Below are positions 5,664-10,077 of a stretch of DNA of 10,077 nt, piece by piece (the stretch's first letter is position 1; each line of letters begins with the position of its first letter). This stretch comes from Acidimicrobiia bacterium (GTDB lineage: Bacteria > Actinomycetota > Acidimicrobiia > IMCC26256). The stretch spans positions 1-10,077 of the forward strand of contig JALRDW010000077.1 in NCBI GenBank assembly GCA_023262065.1. Direction: 5' to 3'. The position numbers and the translations under genes were made by a program. The notes beneath the pieces were generated by a model. The model was not told the origin of the DNA, ran no database searches, and saw only the letters and a list, made by a program, of their open reading frames with translations.

Positions 5664-5921
5664 TCCTGTTACTCAACGTGACGGTTGAGATTCGGGGCTG
5701 AGGAAGTCCAGAGCCGCCAGCGGCGGGCGCCACCGGGTCGGTGGGGGCGCCCGGGTCCGCATCAACCAGAAGAGGGGGACCGGCGAGGGTCGACACCACA
5801 TCACGACGGAGACGGCAGGGTCCCAGCACACGATGCAGGACGTGGGAGTCCCGAGCGGAGCGGATACCTCCGGGTCAATAGCGAACCCCGGAGAGATCAG
5901 ACGCGAAGGGGGAATTTCCCG
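5664..5921 (+). ncRNA. Long structured 5' leader upstream of the mini-peptide (possible regulatory RNA)
   Basis: About 258 nt lie between the predicted transcription start and the peptide start codon. Visible stems are CTCAAC/GTTGAG (5672-5677 with 5684-5689), GGGCGCC/GGCGCCC (5725-5731 with 5746-5752) with inner CACC/GGTG, and TCCCA/TGGGA (5821-5825 with 5843-5847). Near the 3' end CGGAG (5855-5859)/CTCCG (5868-5872) competes with CTCCGGG (5868-5874)/CCCGGAG (5887-5893). Such exclusive pairing is typical of attenuators and riboswitch expression platforms. I compared it from memory with ydaO (c-di-AMP), GEMM (c-di-GMP), cobalamin, TPP, glycine, RNase P, SRP and tmRNA and saw no convincing core match. 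A frame open through most of this leader has unconvincing composition. Confidence 0.4.
5905..5913 (+). promoter_or_regulatory. Strong ribosome binding site of the mini-peptide
   Basis: GAAGGGGGA ends 8 nt before the ATG at 5922, one of the best Shine-Dalgarno sequences in the window and the main reason to call the peptide. Its GGGA can pair with the following TCCC (4 bp), and its G-run could pair with C-runs upstream, so access could be controlled. Confidence 0.6.
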
Positions 5922-6011
5922 ATGAAGAAGAACATCGTCCGCGTGACGCTGCTCGTCTCGAGTGCGGCTGCGCTGCTGCTCAGCGGTGGCGCAGGCATGG
6001 GTTGGAAGTAA
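5922..6011 (+). CDS. 29-residue signal-like hydrophobic peptide, unknown function
   Basis: This small gene encodes a basic start (MKKNIVR), a hydrophobic core (VTLLVSSAAALLLS) and a short tail ending GGAGMGWK before TAA. The layout resembles a Sec signal peptide or a short membrane peptide with almost no mature part. There is no lipobox cysteine. The strong Shine-Dalgarno (5905-5913), the ATG start, and the placement behind a long leader and 71 nt before a membrane HD-GYP gene argue that it is translated. Possible roles are a leader peptide, a secreted short peptide sensed by the neighbouring membrane proteins, a small regulator of those proteins, or a type I toxin-like peptide. It could also be a broken exported protein, but no downstream frame continues it convincingly. 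The function is unknown. Confidence 0.6.
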   Translation: MKKNIVRVTLLVSSAAALLLSGGAGMGWK

Positions 6012-6082
6012 CTACCTGTGTTTCCCGAACCGCTGGGGCTCTGCCGCCTCCGCCGTGATCGTTCGAACCGCCGGATCGATAC

Positions 6083-7462
6083 GTGTCCGCGACCACGGTG
6101 ACGCACCACTTCGACAGGCTCACCACCTTCATCCTCGTGCTGACGGGGGCGACGGTGGCGCTCGGTCTGTCCCTCGCGCTCGGTGCCCCGATGCCCGCCG
6201 TCGCGCAGGTCGCCGTGTTCGCGGCGCTCTTCGCACTCGCCGAGAACCAGGTCGCGGTCCTCCCCAACCGGGCGAGCGCGAGCGCCTCGTTCATGCTCGC
6301 GATGGCGGCGATCGTGGCGTTCCAGCAGGACGGCCCGGCGCTCGCCGCGCTCATGGTCGGACTCGCCGGCGGCCTCTACTGGCCGCACATCCGGTCCGGG
6401 GACTGGCGCAAGATCCTCTTCAACGCCTCGAACTTCGCCCTGAGCTCCTGCGCCGCAGCGGTCGTGTTCTCGCCGCTCGTCGGCCACACCGGCGCCCGGG
6501 CCTCGACGGTCCTCCTGCTCGCGTCGCTGCCGGCCGCCCTCGCCTTCAGCGTGGTGAACCTCGTGCTGCTCGCCGTCGTGGTCTCGCTCGCCACCGCGAC
6601 GACCTTCGGGGAGACCCTGCGCGAACTCCGCCCGCGGTTCGTGCAGATCCTGCCGTTCGCGCTCCTCGGCGTGTTCATGGGCCGTCTCTACCTCGACTAC
6701 GGCGCGATCGTGATCCCGCTGTTCGTCGTGCCGATCCTCGTCGCACGCCAGGCGTTCGCGTCGTACCTCGCGCTCAAGGACTCGCACCAGGCGACGGTCC
6801 GCATCCTCATCGGGGCCCTCGAGGCCAAGGACCAGTACACCGCCGGCCACGCCGAGCGGGTCGCCGACTACGCGGTGATGATCGGCCGGGAGATGCGCTT
6901 CACCACGCCGCGCCTCGAACGGCTCCGCTTCGCCGCCCTCATGCATGACGTGGGCAAGTTGGTCGTGCCGAACCACCTCCTCAACAAGCCCGGCAAGCTC
7001 ACCGCCGAGGAGTTCGACATCGTGCGCCGCCACGAGGCGGTGTCGGTCGAGATCCTCACCCGGATCGACTTCCTCAAGCCGGTCGCCCCGAGTGCGACGA
7101 GCGAGGCGCACCGGATGTCGGAGGGGGCCGACGACGCCGACCGTCCGATCGAGCCGTTCATCGTGGCCGTGGCCGACGCGTACGACGCGATGACCTCCAC
7201 CCGCTCGTACCGCAAGGCGCTCCCGCAGGAGATCGCCTTCGAGGAGCTCCGCAAGAACGCGGGCAAGCAGTTCCACCCCAAGGTGGTCGAGGCGCTCATC
7301 GCCTCGATCGAGCGGGCGGGCGCCCGCCACGGCGCCGGGTTCGAGGAGCAGCCGCACGCCTTCGCCGTCGAGCCGCCGACGGTCGGCACCGGGTCCGCCG
7401 GCCTCGGCGACCTCGCCGACGCGCGTTCGGCCCCCGCCCCGCACGCGGAGGCGGCGCCGTGA
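6083..7462 (+). CDS. Membrane HD-GYP-like protein lacking the HHExxDGxGYP block
   Basis: The protein has 459 residues. Residues ~12-225 hold about five to seven hydrophobic helices, a membrane sensor of the kind common in actinobacterial HD-GYP proteins. The HD domain spans ~235-412. Metal-site and catalytic residues H256 (GHAERV), H288-D289 and K292 (MHDVGK), H317 (RRHEAV) and D365 (VAVADAYDAMTS) are present, as are PNHLLNKPGKLT and FHPKVVEAL. The block that normally reads HHExxDGxGYP is replaced by a short degenerate stretch, EAHRMSEGADDADRP (341-355). HD-GYP proteins hydrolyse c-di-GMP, and that block supplies two metal-ligand histidines and the signature, so activity may be lost or changed. 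A ~45-residue Ala/Pro-rich tail follows. The GTG start has only a weak upstream GGA. It overlaps the next gene by 4 bp. Confidence 0.88.
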   Translation: MSATTVTHHFDRLTTFILVLTGATVALGLSLALGAPMPAVAQVAVFAALFALAENQVAVLPNRASASASFMLAMAAIVAFQQDGPALAALMVGLAGGLYWPHIRSGDWRKILFNASNFALSSCAAAVVFSPLVGHTGARASTVLLLASLPAALAFSVVNLVLLAVVVSLATATTFGETLRELRPRFVQILPFALLGVFMGRLYLDYGAIVIPLFVVPILVARQAFASYLALKDSHQATVRILIGALEAKDQYTAGHAERVADYAVMIGREMRFTTPRLERLRFAALMHDVGKLVVPNHLLNKPGKLTAEEFDIVRRHEAVSVEILTRIDFLKPVAPSATSEAHRMSEGADDADRPIEPFIVAVADAYDAMTSTRSYRKALPQEIAFEELRKNAGKQFHPKVVEALIASIERAGARHGAGFEEQPHAFAVEPPTVGTGSAGLGDLADARSAPAPHAEAAP

Positions 7463-8574
7463 GCCGCCGCACCCGCGTCGCCATCCCGATCGTCCTCGGT
7501 GCCCTGGCGGCACTGGCGGTCGAGATCTTCGACCCGGAGGGCCCGTGGCTCGTGCTGGTGCTGCTCGGTGCGGCGATCGCCCTCGGCGAGCTGCTCGAGC
7601 TGCGCCCTGCCGGTCGGGCCCCGCTCCCGCTGTCCTACGCGTTCATCGTCGTGCTCGTGCGCGCGGGGACGCCGAGTCAGGTGCTGGCCACCGCGGGCGC
7701 GGCCCTGGCCATCGCCTTCGTCCTGCGGCCCGAGGCCACCCTGTGGCGCCGCTGCTACACGACGGCGGTGCGCACGGCCGCCGTCATCGCGGCCCTCGTC
7801 ACCTACACGGTGGTCATGGAACGGGTCTCGATCGCCGACGAGCGCTGGCTCGTGCTGCTCGCGCTCGTCGCCGCCGGCGCCGCGGAGATCGCGGCCTCGG
7901 ACCTGCTCACTGCGCTCTCCGCCCGCCACTCGGCGTTCGCGACCCAGGGCCGCACCGCGGACCTGGCGATCATCGCCTCGGGTGCCCTCATGGCGATCTC
8001 GCTCGACGGCATCGGCGATCGCGACGGTATGGGCCTGTGGGGTCCGACCCTGTTCGCGATCCCGCTGCTCGCAGCCTGGTTCGCGTTCGAGCAGGTCGCG
8101 GCGATCCGCCGCACGCACGACCAGACGATCGCGGCCCTCTCGGTCGTGCCCGAACTCGCGGGCCTCGTGCGCACGGGGCACGCCGAGCGGGTCGCTGCGC
8201 TCAGCGAGCGTCTCGGCGCCGAACTCGGCTTCGAGCACGAGCAGATCGCAGTGCTGCGCAGCGCCGCGCTCCTGCATCACCTCGGACACCTCTGCCTCGA
8301 CGACGACGCGGAGCGCGAACGGCCGGTGGAGCCGTGGGAGGTCGCCACGAAGGGGGCCGAGATCCTGCGCCAGACCGAGGAGCTCACCCCGGCGGCGGCG
8401 ATCCTCGACGGGTCGGACACCTCGGTGGCGAGCCACATCCTGCGGGTGGCGAGCGCGTACGACGAACTCTCCGAGGGTGACCCGTCCAAGCGTGACGCCG
8501 CGATCGAGGCCCTGCACCTCGGACCGGGGTACGTCTACGACGTGAGGGTGCTCGCCGCGCTCGAACGCGCCTGA
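7459..8574 (+). CDS. Membrane pseudo-HD-GYP protein (catalytic residues lost)
   Basis: The protein has 371 residues with the same plan as its upstream neighbour: several hydrophobic helices in ~8-212, then a shortened HD-type domain (~220-371). The equivalent of HDxGK reads HHLGH (273-277), so the metal aspartate and the lysine are both replaced by histidine. The VAD aspartate is serine (RVASAYDE, S332). The RxHP histidine and the HHE/GYP block are absent. Only the first histidine (H241, TGHAERV) and the fold pattern remain. This should be a catalytically dead receptor or partner domain. It starts with a GTGA overlap of the upstream stop and has a good internal GGAGG (7447-7451) 7 nt before it, so the two proteins are probably made together. 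Its 3' end overlaps the convergent DUF5317-like gene by 40 bp. Confidence 0.85.
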   Translation: MSRRTRVAIPIVLGALAALAVEIFDPEGPWLVLVLLGAAIALGELLELRPAGRAPLPLSYAFIVVLVRAGTPSQVLATAGAALAIAFVLRPEATLWRRCYTTAVRTAAVIAALVTYTVVMERVSIADERWLVLLALVAAGAAEIAASDLLTALSARHSAFATQGRTADLAIIASGALMAISLDGIGDRDGMGLWGPTLFAIPLLAAWFAFEQVAAIRRTHDQTIAALSVVPELAGLVRTGHAERVAALSERLGAELGFEHEQIAVLRSAALLHHLGHLCLDDDAERERPVEPWEVATKGAEILRQTEELTPAAAILDGSDTSVASHILRVASAYDELSEGDPSKRDAAIEALHLGPGYVYDVRVLAALERA

Positions 8575-9095
8575 CCCGCGCCCGGGGCGCGCCGACTGCC
8601 GCGGTAGCAGAGGTCGATGAGGCCGACGGCGATGATGAGGTCGCCGAACGAGATCGATGTGCGCAACGGTGGCAGCACGATGCGGTCCGAGATGATCGTC
8701 AGCACGTCGTCCGTGCGCTCGGGCCGGTGCTTCACGCTGGCCGGCATCTCTCGACCGGCGGGCGCCCGGTAGGGCATGCCGAGGTTGAGCGCGATGACGG
8801 TCGCGTTGAGTGCGATGCCGATGAGGATCACCCCCATGCCGGTGATGCGGAGGTTCGACGCGCAGAAGCCGAGGATGCACACGTAGGACACCAGCAGGAC
8901 GGCGGCGGGGCCGTAGGCGTCCTGGCCGGCGCCGACCCGCACGAACTCGAGCCCGGCCTGGATGAGCACCCCGGCCGCCAGCAGCCAGGGTCGACGCCAC
9001 CCGAGCTCGGTGATCCGTCCGAGGTCGCCGCGGGTCGCGAGGGCCACGCCGAGGGCGAGCACGAGGGTGAGGACGGTGAAGACCACGTCCGACAC
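8535..9095 (-). CDS. DUF5317-like membrane protein
   Basis: This is a 186-residue integral membrane protein. Hydrophobic helices lie at about 4-21, 36-52, 63-79 and 85-104. They are followed by NLGMPYRAPAGREMPAS (104-120), a polar loop KHRPERTDDVLTIISDRIVLPPL, a last helix SISFGDLIIAVGLIDLCY (147-164) and a basic tail. The NxGMP motif after the fourth helix, then an H/D-containing loop and a SxGD helix, are the features I recall for DUF5317, an actinobacterial family of unknown function. The start is GTG at 9095; a second GTG three codons later is equally possible, and neither has a clear Shine-Dalgarno. The last 40 bp are antisense to the pseudo-HD-GYP gene. It is divergent from the enoyl-CoA hydratase gene across a 53-bp control region. 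Confidence 0.75.
   Translation of the reverse strand: MSDVVFTVLTLVLALGVALATRGDLGRITELGWRRPWLLAAGVLIQAGLEFVRVGAGQDAYGPAAVLLVSYVCILGFCASNLRITGMGVILIGIALNATVIALNLGMPYRAPAGREMPASVKHRPERTDDVLTIISDRIVLPPLRTSISFGDLIIAVGLIDLCYRGSRRAPGAGQARSSAASTLTS
8577..8591. terminator. Hairpin just after the pseudo-HD-GYP stop
   Basis: CGCGCC-CGG-GGCGCG is a perfect 6-bp stem with a 3-nt loop that begins 3 nt after the TGA at 8572-8574. It lies within the 3' coding part of the opposing DUF5317-like gene. No T-tract follows. Confidence 0.4.
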
Positions 9096-9099
9096 GGTA

Positions 9100-9122
9100 C
9101 GACGCGGCCACGGGCCGCGTCG
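9100..9122. promoter_or_regulatory. Long perfect palindrome in the divergent control region (candidate operator)
   Basis: CGACGCGGCC (9100-9109) and GGCCGCGTCG (9113-9122) are perfect 10-bp arms around ACG. The site is between two divergent starts (9095 minus, 9149 plus), and its right arm covers the expected -35 position of the promoter at 9137. A dimeric repressor bound here could control both genes. A terminator role is unlikely between divergent genes. Confidence 0.55.
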
Positions 9123-9136
9123 GTGACCGCGGGGCC

Positions 9137-9142
9137 TACGAT
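9137..9142 (+). promoter_or_regulatory. -10 box of a leaderless promoter for the enoyl-CoA hydratase-family gene
   Basis: TACGAT fits TANNNT and ends 6 nt before the ATG at 9149, so the transcript would start on or beside the start codon. No Shine-Dalgarno is present. Confidence 0.55.
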
Positions 9143-9148
9143 GCGCGC

Positions 9149-9958
9149 ATGGCCGAGGAGCGGGTGTTCCCCGCCGGAGGGGATGGCGACGGCGCGGTCC
9201 GGCTGAGGGTCGTCGGCGGGGTGGGCACCGTCACCATCGACCGGGTGGATCGGCACAACGCCATGTCCTTCGGGATCATGCAGGGCCTGCGCGATGCCGT
9301 CGCGGCCGTGCGATCGGACGACGACGCCCGTGTGCTGGTGCTGACCGGGGCGGGGGAGCGGGCGTTCTGCTCGGGTGCGGACCTCGGGGGGATCGGCGAC
9401 GAGGACGACACGGCGGACGGGGCGCGCCGCCTGCTCGCCGATCTGTTCCGCGATCTCTGGACGCTCGGCAAGCCGACGATCGCCCGGGTGCGCGGGTTCG
9501 CGCTCGCCGGTGGTCTCGGTCTCGCGCTCGCGTGCGACATCGTCGTGGCGGCCGACGACGCGTCCTTCGGTGCGCCCGAGGTGGGCGTCGGGCTCTGGCC
9601 CTACATGATCACCGTGCCGATGCTGCGGTCCATGCCGCCGAAGGTCGCGCTCGAACTCGCCATGACGGGTCGGCGCGTGGACGCGGCGGAGGCACAGCGG
9701 CTCGGGTTCGTGAGCCGGGTCGTGCCGGTCGCCGACCTCGACGCGACGGTCGCCGGGATCGCCGACGGACTCGCGGGCCGGTCGCCCCTCGTGCTCCGAC
9801 TCGGTCGGGACGCGTTCTACGAGGTGCTGGACCTCGATGCCGACGCCGCGCTCACCCTCCTGCACGCGCGGCTCGGCGAGCACGTCCGCACCGAGGACGC
9901 TCGGGAGGGTCTCGCCGCGTACGCCGAGAAGCGCCCGCCCCGCTGGACCGGCCGCTGA
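9149..9958 (+). CDS. Enoyl-CoA hydratase/isomerase (crotonase) family protein
   Basis: This crotonase-fold protein has 269 residues, a usual length. Oxyanion-hole segments are RAFCSGADLGG (71-81) and RGFALAGGLGLALACDI (115-131). The second catalytic glutamate is present in GAPEVGVGLWPYMI (E144), followed by MTGRRVDAAEAQRLGFVSRVV, typical of the family. The first catalytic glutamate of true hydratases (in GGxxEL of rat crotonase) is glycine here (G124), so simple water addition to enoyl-CoA may be impaired. Many crotonase paralogues with this change act as isomerases, decarboxylases or have no known role. It could act with the thiolase at the other end of the window in acyl-CoA breakdown, but they are not in one operon. 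The ATG at 9149 fits the leaderless promoter. It converges on the aminotransferase gene. Confidence 0.92.
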   Translation: MAEERVFPAGGDGDGAVRLRVVGGVGTVTIDRVDRHNAMSFGIMQGLRDAVAAVRSDDDARVLVLTGAGERAFCSGADLGGIGDEDDTADGARRLLADLFRDLWTLGKPTIARVRGFALAGGLGLALACDIVVAADDASFGAPEVGVGLWPYMITVPMLRSMPPKVALELAMTGRRVDAAEAQRLGFVSRVVPVADLDATVAGIADGLAGRSPLVLRLGRDAFYEVLDLDADAALTLLHARLGEHVRTEDAREGLAAYAEKRPPRWTGR

Positions 9959-9984
9959 CCGGGCCGCAACCGGAGGCGGTCAGC
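9954..9984. terminator. Bidirectional hairpin spanning both convergent stop codons
   Basis: GCTGACCG (9954-9961) and CGGTCAGC (9977-9984) form a perfect 8-bp inverted repeat with a 15-nt loop. The left arm contains the hydratase-family TGA (9956-9958), and the right arm contains the TGA of the opposing gene (9980-9982). No T-tract follows on either strand. Confidence 0.5.
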
Positions 9985-10077
9985 CCACGAGTTCGGCGAC
10001 CGCCGCCGCGAACACCTCGGTGTGACGGTCGATGTCGGCCTCGGTGGTGCTCGGCGCCATGAGCGCCATGTTGTGGA
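9980..10077 (-). CDS. C-terminal end of a probable class III aminotransferase (glutamate-1-semialdehyde aminomutase-like), 5' end outside window
   Basis: Only the last 31-32 codons are visible. They read HNMALMAPSTTEADID, then RHTEVFAAAVAELVG and TGA. A conserved-looking HNM segment followed by the TEADIDRHTEVF helix resembles the C-terminus of PLP-dependent class III aminotransferases of the glutamate-1-semialdehyde aminomutase group. The PLP lysine and the rest of the domain are outside the window, so the substrate cannot be told. It converges with the enoyl-CoA hydratase-family gene, with 21 bp between stops. Confidence 0.6.
   Translation of the reverse strand, partial: HNMALMAPSTTEADIDRHTEVFAAAVAELVG

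Noticed and set aside
5697..5720. GAGGAAGTCC resembling the 5' strand of the RNase P RNA P4 helix (GAGGAAAGTCC)
   Set aside because: One base is missing, and none of the other conserved RNase P elements, such as the ACAGAA region and matching 3' strand, are found downstream.
5419..5829. Extension of the uncharacterised minus-strand gene upstream to a GTG at 5829
   Set aside because: The added residues are Pro/Arg/Gly/Ser-rich and unpatterned, and cross the structured intergenic region. The ATG at 5418 has a -10 box at leaderless distance.
5861..5900. GGATACCTCC...ACCCCGGAG compared with the c-di-AMP (ydaO) and c-di-GMP (GEMM) riboswitch cores
   Set aside because: Only short stretches resemble either. 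The GCCGAATCC and CAGCTAAC blocks of ydaO and the GCAAAGCC/GGTAGC core of GEMM are absent.
5685..5921. N-terminal extension of the mini-peptide (a frame open from a TTG at 5685)
   Set aside because: The added ~79 residues are Arg/Gly/Pro/His-rich with no pattern and cover structured leader sequence. The ATG at 5922 has a far better ribosome binding site and begins a signal-like segment.
5419..5921. Mobile element or attachment site in the gene-free region
   Set aside because: There are inverted repeats, but no transposase remnant, no target-site duplication and no tRNA gene nearby.
5897..9111. Very long open frames on the minus strand opposite the two HD-GYP genes
   Set aside because: They are rich in Arg, Gly, His, Glu and Ala with no domain pattern and lie exactly opposite well-supported genes. 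Long antisense frames are expected in DNA this rich in G+C.

Overview
The window is very GC-rich (roughly 70% or more by eye) with dense, strongly G/C-ending codon use, GTG and non-ATG starts, several TANNNT -10 boxes set 6-8 nt before start codons (leaderless genes), and protein families typical of Actinomycetota: an SCP2-type thiolase, a mycobacterial-type zinc alcohol dehydrogenase, HD-GYP proteins with a multi-helix membrane sensor, and a DUF5317-like protein. I infer an actinobacterium, perhaps of class Acidimicrobiia. No tRNA, rRNA, CRISPR array, transposase or insertion sequence was found.

Layout. (a) 1-799: the 3' part of a thiolase gene, plus strand. (b) 818-3514, minus strand: a tightly packed operon read right to left, zinc alcohol dehydrogenase, aldo/keto reductase, TetR regulator. 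The TetR gene appears to start at a CTG codon that overlaps the reductase stop. A palindrome near the predicted transcription start is a candidate autoregulatory operator. (c) 3564-4707: a small two-helix membrane protein (minus) diverging from a dihydropteroate-synthase-family protein (plus) whose two substrate loops are unlike those of true FolP. (d) 4714-5418, minus: an uncharacterised two-part soluble protein. (e) 5419-5921: about 500 bp without a clear protein gene, containing strong inverted repeats, a possible three-way-junction fold, a plausible sigma-70-type promoter and a long potentially structured leader.

(f) 5922-8574, plus: a 29-residue hydrophobic peptide with a strong ribosome binding site, then two overlapping membrane HD-GYP-like genes. 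The first keeps most of the HD metal-site residues but has lost the HHExxDGxGYP block. The second has lost nearly all catalytic residues. (g) 8535-9095, minus: a DUF5317-like membrane protein converging on, and overlapping, the second HD-GYP gene. (h) 9149-9958, plus: an enoyl-CoA hydratase/isomerase family protein behind a leaderless promoter and a 10-bp-arm inverted repeat. (i) 9980-10077, minus: the 3' end of a probable class III aminotransferase.

The thiolase, dehydrogenase, reductase and hydratase-like proteins suggest acyl-CoA and alcohol/aldehyde catabolism. The most unusual part is 5540-9095: structured leader, mini-peptide, degenerate HD-GYP, pseudo-HD-GYP and DUF5317-like protein. 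I read it tentatively as a membrane sensory module in which the HD-GYP domains may no longer act as standard c-di-GMP phosphodiesterases. All structural and regulatory calls come from reading the sequence by eye, without searches or folding software.
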